Translations under genes and position numbers: made by a program
In this document: positions 1 through 10,200 of the stretch, piece by piece
How positions within the stretch are numbered: position 1 is the stretch's first letter
How the letters are laid out: each line of letters begins with the position of its first letter
Notes under the pieces: generated by a model
What the model was told of the DNA's origin: nothing
What the model saw: only the letters and a program-made list of their open reading frames with translations
Database searches by the model: none
Assembly: GCA_004335835.1 (NCBI GenBank)
Contig: RWJK01001229.1
Span: forward strand, 1 to 47,245
Direction: 5' to 3'
Source of the DNA: Scenedesmus sp. ARA3
Lineage: Eukaryota; Chlorophyta; Chlorophyceae; Sphaeropleales; Scenedesmaceae
Length of the DNA stretch: 47,245 nt

Positions 1-32
1 AGTCCAAGAAGGGCGAGGCTGCAGCTGAGTAA
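1..32 (+). CDS. C-terminal end of an upstream gene (partial)
   Basis: The first bases read in one frame as S-K-K-G-E-A-A-A-E followed by TAA at 30-32. A Lys- then Ala/Glu-rich tail ending in a stop at the window edge looks like the end of a terminal exon whose body lies outside the window. Nothing in nine residues identifies the protein. A chance reading is possible. Confidence 0.35.
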   Translation, partial: SKKGEAAAE

Positions 33-750
33 GCAGCCACCTGCTGCTGACCCAGCCTGAGGCGCACCTGCCTCAGTGCAACAACAAACTGGTGTTTCTC
101 AACACCACCAAACTGACGGAAAGCCATATCTGACAGGCTGCTAGCAGCAGGTGTTGTGATGAAAAGGCTGTGTCTCTGGTTGTCCTCAACGTGACCTGCT
201 TGTGCACTGCACTCTAGCAAAGTGAATGCCCCATTAAAATGTGGTGTCACAGCATTGCTGTTGATCCAGTGAACAGCAGCCAGTGCATATTGATATGCAG
301 CAAACATGAGGAATGAGTCGCAGCACCGACTGCCAGTCGCAGCAGTGCTGAGCTGACTGCGAGTTGCTGGCCACACAGCCAGAGCTGGCCATCTCAACAG
401 TTTGGCAACCGTACGTTGCACGTCAATCAAAAACGCATCAGCTCCCTGCATACTAATCCAGCAATATGCCCTGTTGCTCAGCAGCAAGCCCAGGTCTGTC
501 CACAATCTCAGGCCACAGCTGATCCGCAATCAGCCTTGTGAGATGCTATTGATCCTGCACAAACTGATGATGACGCACGTGCTTGCAGCCTCAAGCCCAC
601 TTGGGCAACCCATGCAGCCTGCACGGTGCTGCACAGGCAGCATTTGCGCAACTAGACCCCATCCTTGGGCAGTTGTGCCTAGAGGCATTGCAACTATTTC
701 GCTCGGGCGATGACTGGGCTATGTACACAACACACATGTGGACACGCCTG
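33..750. other. Non-coding stretch between convergent gene ends
   Basis: Nothing here reads as conserved protein. The open frames overlap on both strands and are rich in Cys, Leu and Ala from CTG/CAG-type triplets. The stretch probably holds the 3' UTR of the gene ending at 32 and that of the minus-strand cytochrome b5 gene ending at 888. No clear poly(A) signal was picked out. Confidence 0.4.
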
Positions 751-1042
751 CTATTGCTTCGGTTGCCCTTGCTGCCCATCTGCTTGCCGCTGCACCTGCG
801 GCTGTGCTTGCTGCAGCAGTGCCAGCAAGCACTTCTCCAGTAGCGCGTGTGCGTTGACCCACGGGTGGTACTTGCTGGCAACGGCTGCTATTGCTCCGGT
901 TGCCCTTGCTGTCCATCTGCTTGCCGCTGCTGCTGCTGCTGCTGCTGCTCCTGTGGCTGCGGCTGCGCCTGCTGCTGCAGCCCCAGCAAGCACTTCTCCA
1001 GCAGCGCATGCGCGTTCACCCAGGGGTGGTACTTGTTGAACA
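751..1042 (-). repeat. Partial tandem duplication of the cytochrome b5 last-exon end
   Basis: Two diverged direct copies lie side by side: about 751-882 and 888-1042. Shared landmarks are the run starting CTATTGCT (751 and 888), AGCAAGCACTTCTCCAG (824 and 985) and GGTGGTACTTG (864 and 1024). The copies differ mainly by a longer CTG run in the second. The 888-1042 copy is the C-terminal coding end of the cytochrome b5 gene. The outer copy still encodes KYHPWVNAHALLEKCLL in frame but lies beyond the stop codon. Confidence 0.8.
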
Positions 1043-1541
1043 GCGCGGTGCCATCCCTGCCTGCCGACTTAACCAGTATGTCAGCGCCGCCAGGGTGGAA
1101 GCGCAGGTAGGGTGTGATGTTGTACACCTTGCCATGCAGCACCATCCAGGCGTCGTCTGCTGTGCGGTGCTGCCGCACTTCTTCTAATGTGATGTCTCTC
1201 CGCCTGCCCTGGCCGCCTGCGTTGTTGAAGGCAGGGGTGTGAGCAAGACAAGGCGCCCATTGCCGGGTGGCGATGACTGCAGACACATGCATGCAGCTCA
1301 CAGCGAGACGGACTATTGCTGAACATGTGCAGGTTGAATGCTGCTGCTGTCATTGCTGCTCTCTGGCTCCTGATAGAAACATGCCCGGATGTTGTGCCAC
1401 CCTGTTTGAGGATTGTGTGCTGCTACGTCAGCACGTCGACACACCTGTCAGGTCTGCTCCTGAGCGTGCCACCCGCAACCAATCCACTTGACTGAATCCT
1501 TTTTCTAGTGGCACCTTATTTCGCCGTCCCTCTGCTGCTAC
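888..1541 (-). CDS. Cytochrome b5 domain protein of Ncb5or (CYB5R4) N-terminal type
   Basis: Two exons are visible: 1541-1445 and 1216-888, joined in phase 1, giving 141 codons plus stop. Exon 1541-1445 encodes NKVPLEKGFSQVDWLR...SGADLTG, the motif that precedes the heme domain in animal Ncb5or proteins. The second exon encodes ITLEEV, then YNITPYLRFHPGGADIL with the heme-ligand HPGG, then GTALFNKYHPWVN carrying the second axial His. Family knowledge: such domains bind b-type heme and pass electrons. The flavin reductase half of full Ncb5or is absent here; after LLEKCLLG comes only a Gln-rich tail (Q-A-Q-P-Q-P then a Q7 run) and a stop. The first exon with the start codon, further up the minus strand, was not found. 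Acceptors TGTGCAG/G (1542) and AACGCAG/G (1217) and donor ACAG/GTGTGT (1444) fit consensus. Confidence 0.85.
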
Positions 1542-2439
1542 CTGCACAGGACGGCATAGCACTGCTGTCAGGCGCGCATGGCAGCAGTGCGTCCAAAGCA
1601 AGCAGCCAGCTGCTAGTGGGCCACGTGACACCTTGCAGCACCAGCATCGGGCAAACTGGTGCAAGTGCTGCACAGTGGATACCACGCACAAGATAGTAGG
1701 GCTGTTCAGCCTGATGCTGCTATGCATTTGCTGTTGCGCCTCTCACCTGAATGGGTTTGCTACTGCTGACCGGCCCAGTCGCTGCAGTGCTTGCGTGCAC
1801 CACTGTTGACTTTGCTGTGAGGGGTAACTGCAATGCAACCGATACACAGCTGTCTGTCAGTCAGGCTGCTGTGTGATGCAGCCTAGTGGTACTGGTCACA
1901 TGAGGAGCTGCTGCTGTCACTGCTTCAGGACCCAGGCTTGCCAATCTGCTGACCTTTGGTGCTGCAGGAAGAGTAGGGAACGTAAAGCCATCGTCATCCA
2001 TTGCAAATCAGCACGCTATGTGAACGTGATCGGCTTCAAGGGGCGAGCTCTCGAGCACACTTCTAGAGCCTGTACAGGTTATGGCCAACCTCGTCGCCAA
2101 GTAGAACGAAGTCGCTCAACCCAATGACTTGAAGAAGCAGGAAGCACCTTTCAAGCAGCGAACTCGGCTCAAGATTGTGCCTTCTCGCTGCAAACCCTTG
2201 CCATAAACCTTGTCATGACACATGTTTGTACTGCTACAATTGCAGCCCTTACAAGCTCTGGCACCGCAGCGCATGTCACAGTAGTTGACCTTATGAAGCT
2301 TCGAACTTTGCTTCAACCAGGTCTAACAGAGGCAGCTGTACATTGCTGAAATCTCCCTGTGCAGCACACAAGCTCATCTGCATGCTGCTGCATGCTGCAC
2401 AGTCTTGTTCAACCGATGCAACTTAGGTCTTGATGCAGA
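1542..2439. other. Head-to-head intergenic region
   Basis: This lies between the 5' side of the minus-strand cytochrome b5 gene and the plus-strand Gln-rich gene. It should contain the missing first exon and promoter of the former and the promoter of the latter, but neither was recognised. From about 1975 to 2330 the sequence has few CAG triplets and stays open on plus for a stretch (RKAIVIHCKSARYVNVIGF). That looks unlike its surroundings and could be a decayed transposon fragment. Confidence 0.35.
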
Positions 2440-4832
2440 ATGATGGATGCACTTTGGGTCTTTGAGGCTCCAGTAGAGGAGCTGAGGCAGCGCCTGTTTG
2501 AGCTGCAGGCAGCAGCAGATGGCCACGCCAGGTTTGTGCATGCCTAGCTGTGCACTTGCTGTACAGCATCACTAATCTGCATCCTTCTGGGGGCTTGGCA
2601 GTCGTCAAAGCAACAGCGTGCTGTGCCTTTATTGCTGCATCACGTGTAATCTGTATCATATTGTGCATATGCTGTGTGTGCTGTTGCCTTGCAGGCACCT
2701 GGTGCAGCTCATCCAGGAGGAGCTGGCTGAGCGGGACAGCCACGCAGCCTTTGAGGGGCTCATCCTGCCGCTGCTGCAGGATGAGGTGAGAGCAGCAAGC
2801 ATGGATCTGTAGGCTATTGACAGCCTAGTTGGGATGCAACGAATGTTGACAGATGCTGGTGCTAGCGTTACAGCATCTGCGGTGCGTGCCTTCCTGCATG
2901 CCAGCAATGATTGGGATTGCTAAGGCGTTGCCACCAAGAGAACGCAGCAGCGGCTGCTCCAGAAGCAGGTGCAGCAACAGTAACAGCAGCCTCATGATAA
3001 CATGTGCCTGGTATGCCACTATGCAGGAGGCCCTGCAGGAGCTACAGCAGCTGCAGCTGGCTGCACCACAACTGCACAGCCCAGCAGCTACGCATGGTGA
3101 GGTACAACAGCACCATCACAGCCAGCCTGACAGGCAGCTGGTCTGTGCAGCGGACCCGCCTGCTGTCCAACAAGATCCACAGGGCAATCCAGCTGCATCA
3201 ATAGCGCTATGGGCTCCTCAATCGTCAGATGAGCTATCACAACAGCCAGGGACAGCCAGCCCACCATCGCCGCAGCAGCAGCACAGCCAGCCGCAGCTGC
3301 CAAGCGTGGTTGCCGCTGTGCCAGCCAAGCAGGGCCAGGCAGATGTTCAGCTGACGCCGCTGCAGGCTGCACAGCGTGCGTTCTTGGAGGAGCAGCAGCG
3401 CCTGCACAAGGTGCGTGGCCCCTTGAGCCTGCTACAGTTGTGTTTGCAGCAATGTTCGGTTAGGCCACGCAGTAATGCCACGCAGTAATGAATGTGCCAC
3501 CTGCCAAGGCAAGGTTGCTGTGCTACGTGAAGTGCAACGCCGCCCTGCAGGCAGGGTGGGCCAGACAGGCTCTGCGCACCCATCAATTGCTCGCTTGTGG
3601 TGCGAACACATGTGGTGAAACCAAACCAACTTGCATCATCGTGCGTGCGTGCTGTTCTGGTCTCGCAGGCTCGTGCCGCGCTGCACAGGCCGGCGCTGAT
3701 ACATGGCAGACGGGTGACATCCAAGCCACAGAAAACACCACCCGCAGCAGCAGCAGCAGCAGCGGTAGCGGTAGCCAGGCCTCAGCGGCACAATGACAGC
3801 AGCAGGACCACTCCAGGGCCTGTTCCTGCCAAGCAACAATCACCACCGCCGCTGCGGCAGCTGCAGCAACAGCAGCAGCAGGCATTTGAACGCCAGCACC
3901 CAGACCACCCCCAGCAACAGCAGCAGCAGCAGCATCAAAGAACCTGTGATGTGCTTGAATCACACAAGCAGCCAATCCAAGCCTGCTCCACAAATGCGGG
4001 CGTGGCCACTCCTGAGCAGGCCAGCACAGCAACAGACAGCAGCAGCCTCAGCAGCACCGGTGCCGCAGGCAGCACTTCACCTGGTGCCGCTTGCGCCAGC
4101 TGCTACCATGACGCCACTTTGGCGCAGACAGCAGAAGAGGTTGCACCAGAGGCACGTTTGGAGGCAGTAGCACAGCCAGCAGGGACTGAAGCAGGACCAG
4201 TAGCTGAGGCAGCAGCAGGGCAAACAGAGGCAGCTGCAGCAGCACTGGCAAATGCGCAGCCAGCAGCACCAGCCATGGACGCGACGAATATGATGGCTAG
4301 CAATTGCAGTAGTGGATCCGCAGCTGACTCAGCAGGGACAGCTCCAGCAACGGCGGCTGCACGTATGACATTGTGCAGCACCCAGGAGCAGCATTGCCAA
4401 CAGGGCCAGAGCCAGCAGATTCAGGAGCAGGCGCAGGCACCGCCGCAGCAGCAGGAGCAACAGCAGGAGCAGGAGCAGCAGCAGGACGAGCGGCAGCAGC
4501 AGCAGCAGCAGCAGTGCCCGCTTGCACTGGAAGCAGCAGGTAACACTGAGGCGTTTTGGCATCACCCACCAGCTGCAGCCTTGCTGCGCAGCAATACCAG
4601 CAGCTCCTCCCCATCTGAGCAGCTGCTGCCAGCCAAGGATCCAGCTCAGCCCAACGGCAGCAAGGAGGGCAGCAGCTACCCTGTGGCAGTGTTCAACAGT
4701 GTGACTGGCAGGGCGGGTGTGCACCAGCCGCTGCAGTTGGACAGCTGGCGGGACTGGGATGCCATGGCTGGCAGCATGGATGAGGAGGGGGGCAGCGGCT
4801 TTGGGGCATGGGCGGGGGCTGCTGACGACTAG
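2440..4832 (+). CDS. Gln/Ala-rich protein of unknown function, 576 aa, 4 exons
   Basis: Exons 2440-2531, 2695-2785, 3027-3410 and 3669-4832 join with matching phases (2, 0, 0) and give 576 residues. The start is the double ATG at 2440/2443, after which MDALWVFEAPVEELRQRLF begins without upstream coding signal. Residues 1-61 look helical and charged (VEELRQRLFEL, LVQLIQEELAERD) and are probably a coiled coil. A second helical patch is AQRAFLEEQQRLHK at the end of exon 3. The remainder is low complexity: poly-A, poly-Q (around 3860-3930 and 4440-4515) and scattered Ser. The C-terminus is acidic and aromatic (SWRDWDAM, GFGAWAGAADD). No family was recognised. The strong GTGAGT donor just after the stop (4838) suggests an intron in the 3' UTR. 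The SMN-like exons start 400 bp downstream, so fusion with them was considered and rejected because the phase does not match. Confidence 0.65.
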
Positions 4833-5236
4833 CTGGTGAGTTGCGCCTTGGAAATCTGTTGCAGCTGTGCTTTCAGTGTGTGTTGGGTCAGGGTCGTGCT
4901 GCTACAGTACTGCTGCATGTTGTCCCTGTTCAAATTCTGTCGTGACGATCGTCATGACAGCCTGGCATAACTCTGAACTACAGGTGCTGCACGAGCAGGC
5001 AGCAAGTCTCTATCATTGGTGTGTGCTCATCATCTGCTTCTGTGCCCCGTTTTAGCAACCTGCTCAGCAAGCCAGCGTCAGTTGCTCAAGTTTGTCCTGC
5101 TGCTTGACCTGCTGGGGAGCCCCTTGGTGTGATGTGCGCACAGCCGGACATCATCACGAGGTGATACTGCACACTTTGAGTTTATTTAATTGTAGTTGTA
5201 CGTAGGTGCCTGACCCTTACCGCACGTGTGTTGCAG
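4833..5236 (+). other. Gap between the Gln-rich gene and SMN-like exons
   Basis: The SMN-like gene needs a 5' exon here or upstream, ending in phase 2, but none was proven. A suggestive stretch at about 4958-4987 reads A-W-H-N-S-E-L-Q just before a GT. SMN proteins have a W-D-D-S/T-x-L motif at exactly this point before the conserved A-F/Y. That exon would end in phase 0 and so miss the required frame by one base. The stretch also holds a 24-bp near-palindrome. Confidence 0.3.
4937..4960. promoter_or_regulatory. 24-bp near-perfect palindrome
   Basis: The two 12-base arms centred on ACGA/TCGT (4948/4949) are reverse complements except for one G/T mismatch (4942 against 4955). It sits in front of the SMN-like exons and could be a protein-binding site or a hairpin. 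No factor is assigned. Confidence 0.4.
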
Positions 5237-5787
5237 GGCCTTCATCGCGGCGTTGGCATCGTACCAGCAAGATCACGGCCAGGAGTGCACCTACAGCGAG
5301 GAACTGCTGCCCAAGTAAGACATTGGTACTGCTAGTCATCTTTAAACATCATCAGGCTCCTGCTATGCGTGTTGACGAGTTCTGCTGTTGTGCTTTGCAG
5401 GGAGGAAGCAGCAGCAGAGTGCCCAGATGAGCAGCAGCCCAGCAGCCACCAGGCCAGCCAAGCAGTAGACACTCATACCAACCAAAATGATATTGAGCAC
5501 ACGCAGCCGCTGAAACATGCAGCTACGCCGGCAGCAGCTGCTGCACCAGCTGCTGCAAAGCAGCGGTCAGTTGCACCCCAGGGCCATTCACAGCACAATG
5601 AAGCAAGCGCAACACAGGAGCAGCAGCAGGGTTCAGTTCACCGGCCTAACTCATCAACGCCGGGAAAAGCAGCAGCAGAGCACAGCGGCAGTGACGGCGC
5701 TGCCTCCCAACAACATGCGGCGGCAGCAGCAGCAGCACAGTCGGGCAGCTGGAAGGATGCATATCAAGAACAGAACGACATGAACAA

Positions 5788-5819
<32 letters not shown>

Positions 5820-6680
5820 CCTGGATGCAGCCACCATGGGGATACCCAGGCTGGGATGCATCAGCAGCTGCAGCAGCAGGTACAGCAGGCTGGGGCTGGC
5901 CGGGCTATGAGCAGCAGGCTGGCTGGCCGCCACTGCCGCCCCCGCCACCGCCTGCGCCTCCACTGCCCAGCTGCTTCATGCACCCGGCTGGTCAGCTGCA
6001 GCAGCAGCAGCAAGGTGCGGACAGACCGTCAGCAATACAGCTGTGGCTGTACAGATAGCAGCGTGGACTGTCGCCACGTTGCCTTGTTGCGGTGCAGCCG
6101 TGATGCCATCAAGATCTTGCATACAGTGCACTGCTGACAGCGCCACCTGCATTAGGAGCCCAGGCGCATCCGCATGTCCAGCAGGGTGGTGGACTGGTAT
6201 CGTGTGTAGCTGCTTGAAATCGCCCATCCACTGCGCTGGCTTTGTCTGCTTCCTCAATGCACATGATCTTCCATGTAGACCATGCTCCGCATGTTTTTGC
6301 GTGCGACATTCATTGTGTCTTTACCCTGCCCTGCCCTGTTCATGTCTGCAGCGTGCTGCATGTGTGGGCAGGACATCGCAGTAGCAAGGAGCCAGCAAAG
6401 CACAGCAGCAGCAGCAGCAGCAAGCAGCAGAGACCCGGCAGCCGTCGTGTCTGCCCTACAGCAGCAGGTGCCATCAGACGTTGCTGCTGTGCCGGACAGC
6501 TTGGCTGCAGCGCAGGCAGCAATGCACAAGGCGGCAGCAGTAGCGCAGGTGCCCGACTGTCTCAACAACATGCCGGAGCTGCTGATGGCGTGGTTCTATG
6601 CAGGCTTCCATGCTGGCAGCTTGAACAGCAGCAGCAGCAGCAGCAGTAGCAATGTACAGCAGCAACAGCAGTGCCTGTAG
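5237..6680 (+). CDS. SMN: SMN-like protein (survival of motor neuron family), 5' incomplete
   Basis: Exons 5237-5314, 5401-6014 and 6352-6680 join in phases 2 and 1 and give 339 visible residues ending at TAG 6678-6680. The first begins AFIAALASYQQDH, which resembles the Gemin2-binding helix of SMN (fission yeast: A-F-x-x-A-L-x-x-F-K-K-Y-H). The middle is Ala/Gln-rich with a poly-Q run near 5790-5817, then a proline-rich stretch (PPLPPPPPPAPPLP) as in SMN. The end has LLMAWFYAGFHAG, the YG box that drives SMN oligomerisation. No Tudor domain is visible, as in fungal SMN. Known role of the family: loading Sm proteins onto snRNA, fitting an intron-rich genome. The N-terminal exon is missing. 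The two anchor motifs make the assignment fairly safe despite low-complexity filler. Confidence 0.72.
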
Positions 6681-7259
6681 AATGGCACTTGAACAGCAGA
6701 TGTTCGCAGGCTAAGTGTGTTTGAGGGATGCGCAGCACGACAGCTTCATGGTTTTGGTAACACGTCAAAAGCGTTGTGTGTGATCAGTGTGCGGTTGCTG
6801 CTGTTGGTATCCGGCCATGTGGTGCTGGGACTCATTGGCCAGCCATGCCATGATGGTTGCGCTGCCACAACACAAGGCATTGTGCCCCACGGCCACTGCT
6901 AGACCACGCAACTGTTTTTCCATGAGCACACAGACATGTTGTGAAGGGCGTATCAGCAGTGCTGAGCGCCGGCTCATGCAACTCGAGCTCTTTGAACGGG
7001 CAGTTGCCCTGGGAACTTTGGATGGAACGCCCACCATGAAGTAACACGTGTTACCCGTTTGGGAGCCCGAAGTTATAGTAATTTACGGTTTCATTGAATT
7101 CATATCATGTTGTTTGCTGCCTTGACCTGTGACCTCTTCGTCTCGCCCGCAGTCCCTTTGAGCCACACGATTGCATCGTTTCTTGCGTTGCCTGTCCCTT
7201 AGCGCAATCAAACATCTCATAGTAGCTCTAGTTGTCATACCATAAAAAGCTGAGCAGTG
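6681..7259 (+). other. SMN-like 3' region and ABC gene promoter
   Basis: This is mostly non-coding. One stretch (about 6950-7044) reads as ISSAERRLMQLELFERAVAL and continues to a TAA at 7042-7044. It is not low-complexity and could be a small terminal exon, but no partner exon was found. From 7060 to 7259 the sequence is AT-richer than its surroundings, as expected for a promoter and 5' UTR ahead of the ATG at 7260. Confidence 0.35.
7041..7054. promoter_or_regulatory. 14-bp perfect palindrome with CACGTG core
   Basis: GTAACACGTGTTAC is its own reverse complement. The CACGTG core is the classic G-box/E-box bound by bHLH and bZIP factors in plants and algae. It lies 206 bp upstream of the ABC gene start, so it is a candidate promoter element. 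The function is inferred. Confidence 0.45.
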
Positions 7260-10200
7260 ATGGCTGACGCAGCAGCGCCAGGCAGCGCAGAACAGCAGGC
7301 TGTGGTGCTGCAGGACCTCCAGTTCAATTATCCAGGATGCAATGCTTTCCTAAAAGGCATCGACCTGCAGCTTCCTAAAGGCAGTAGAACACTTTTGATA
7401 GGAGCGAATGGAGCAGGTGCGTTCACAGTAGCAATTCAGCAGGCTACCCGTATGGCAGCAATGCTCCAGCACCAGCTGCTGCTGCAGCTGCTGTCTCCCA
7501 GGCATGTGCAGGCCTGTGGTCTGGGCAATGCAACCATTAACATACAGTATAGATTGCACCGCACATCTGCTTCACCAGCTTTTAGGATACTAGCTGTCAG
7601 GTCCCTTACTTTCCTGATGTGGATGTTGATGTGAACCGTGCAGGCAAGACAACAATGCTGCAGTTGATTGCTGGCAAGTACATGGTTGGCAGGTAAGCGT
7701 AAAAGCAGCTGCAGGGCTTTCAGTGATTGCAGCTGCTGCAGCGGAGCCGGCCATGTGGCTGAAGCGCTTAGCAGACATGTGGCATTCAGCTGCTGGGTTA
7801 GGCAGCTGCTGACCATGCACTGAGACAGTGCTACTTCTGCAACAGGCTGCTATGCTGACGTTTGAAACAGTAGCCTGTCTCACCATTGCTTATTTGCACT
7901 TGCAGGGACAAGATCAGGGTTCTTGGGCAGTCACCATTTTATGCCATGGTGAGCGCCGATGCATGTAGGATGCCTCTGTGTCAGCAGTGCAGCGTGTGAC
8001 TGATTAGCACGGCGCTGAAGCTGACAAGCGCTGCTTTCATGGCGGGCTGTTGACGCCGGTGCGTAGCTGGCAGCTGATGCTGCAGTAGGTTGATGAGCAG
8101 CAGTTTTTCTCAAATGCAGCTGTGCCATCATTGCATCGATGCGTGTGGCTTGCTGTGCGCGCAGCACATGCAGCAGCTGGAGCTGCGGTGTGATTCTCCT
8201 GAGCCATATGCTGCTGCTGCTGCTGCATGGTGTGTCGCTGTAGGACCTGACATGCAGCGGGCAGCTGAGCTACCTGGGCACGTCTTGGAGGAAGGACGTG
8301 GCCTTTGCAGGCTATGGAGTGCCACTGCAGGTGAGGCTGGTGGCTGCTGCTGCTGCTGCCGCTGCTGCTGCTGCTGCCGCTGCTGCTGCTTCTCAGGAGG
8401 ACGCTGTGTGTGTGTGTGTGTTTTCCTTATCATAGGCATGTGCACAGTCCCTGAAAGATGTTCTGCCCCGCAGCAATGTCTTGCTTCACATGTATCAAGC
8501 ACATCGTTGTTGTATGCAAGTGCAAGGATACCTTGAGAGTTGCCACACAGAAGTATGTCACGAGTGCATTATTTGAGAGAGGATAGTTACATGTGGGTCC
8601 TGGCATCATCTTAGATGGTGTGAGCCACAACAGCTTGAACACATGGTCTGAGATTATGATGCTGACCAACGCACACGCGCTGGGCTGCAGGGCGACATCA
8701 CTGCCGGCAAGATGATCTTTGGCGTGGAGGGCGTGTGCCCTGAGCGGCGGCGGCAGCTGGTGCAGCTGCTGGACATCGACCTGTACCAGCGGCTGACCAC
8801 CATGAGCGACGGCCAGCGGCGGCGCGTGCAGATCGCCATGGGCCTGCTCAAGCCATATGACGTGAGCGGATTGGAAGAGGTTGCATGCAGGGGTTGCTGG
8901 GGTGCACGCATCTTCTTGGGACAGCAGTCTGGATCTCGCTGCCGCAGTGGTCGATGCCGGAGCTTGTTCTGCTTGCACATGCGCGCGTGGCAGTGATCAG
9001 CCTCGGCTGCTGGTGGCTGCAGCCTGCTCATGCTGCCGGTGGCTTCAGCACATGCTGCTTGCTTGCCGCAGGATGGCTGCTGTGGTGTGTGCAGGTGCTG
9101 CAAATGTATCCCCGTAGCTCCTACTGCATCAGAGTTTATGTTCCGTTGTGCCGCGCACCAGGTGCTGCCGATGGACGAGATCATGGTGGACATGGGCGAA
9201 CTATGTATCGCTGGGCATGCCGTGTGTCTCAGCGTGCCGCTGCTGTAAATGCCGTTTACCCAAACGGGATGGCTGTGAATTGATTAATTGAATAAAAGCC
9301 AATCTTGTTCATCTCCATTGTGCACAGCAGGTGCTGCTGATGGACGAGATGGTGGTGACACTAAGTAACCCTTCTGTTCTGCTGTGTACGTGCAGGTGCT
9401 TGTAACTTTGTTATGCTGTGCCTGCTGCGCTGTGCATTCACCAGGTGCTGCTAATGGGCTAGACCACAGTGACAGCGTTGACTTGATTTTCATGTTGCGC
9501 TGTGTTGTCACCAGGTGCTGCTGATGGACGAGATCACTGTGGACATGGACGTGCTGGGCCGCATGGACCTGCTGGCCTTCTTCAAGCAGGAGTGCGAGCA
9601 GCGGGGGGCCACCATCGTGTACGCCACACACATCTTTGACGGCCTGGAGGGCTGGATCAGCCACGTGGCCTACCTGGAGGACGGCCACCTGGTGCACGGT
9701 GAGATGGGTTGAGGATTTGAGGGGTTTAAGGGTTTGAGGTTGGGCTTTGGGGCAGGATCGAGGCTCCGGCAATGCGGCATATTTGGAGAAGGGCTGCCCG
9801 GTGCATGGTGAAGGACAAGAAGGCGGCGGCGGCAGCAGCAGCAGTGTGCGTGGAGGGCAGGACTGCCTGCCTGTGGATGCAGGGTAGCACGTTGTGTGGT
9901 GGCGGCAGCCTGGTGCTTGATGGTCGCAGGGCGAGCCACGTACTGCTTCGCGCTGGTTGTGCTGCTTGTGCTGAGCAGGTGTGAATGCATGCTGGTTTTG
10001 AACTCAACGAATCTGCGCTGGTAGGTACTTGTCACAGGCGCTGCCAAGGGTGGTAGCTGCTATCCCTTGTACTGCTCTACTTACGTTGGTGTTCATTTGT
10101 CTAATTCATTTGCTGCGGCAATGCAGGCGGCCCGTGCTCCATCCTGCCCGAGATGGGCCCTGGCAAAAAGCTGCTGCATGTGTGCCTTCTTCCCCTACTG

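Noticed and set aside
402..1187. Several plus-strand frames opposite the cytochrome b5 gene
   Set aside because: Cys/Leu/Ala-rich shadows of the minus-strand Gln-rich coding sequence.
3093..3204. Alternative frame MVRYNSTITASLTGSWSVQR in exon 3 of the Gln-rich gene
   Set aside because: It looks protein-like but needs extra splicing, while the chosen frame runs open from acceptor 3026 to donor 3411 in the right phase at both ends.
4830..5260. Fusion of the Gln-rich gene to the SMN-like exons by reading through TAG 4830
   Set aside because: The A-D-D-stop-L stretch lies where SMN has W-D-D-x-L, but splicing the GTGAGT donor at 4838 to the acceptor at 5236 puts AFIAAL out of frame. TAG also ends other genes in this window, such as the SMN-like gene, so a reassigned TAG is unlikely.
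6950..7044. Separate small gene ending at 7044
   Set aside because: One plausible exon-like stretch only, with no partner exon, start or family; noted in the intergenic entry.
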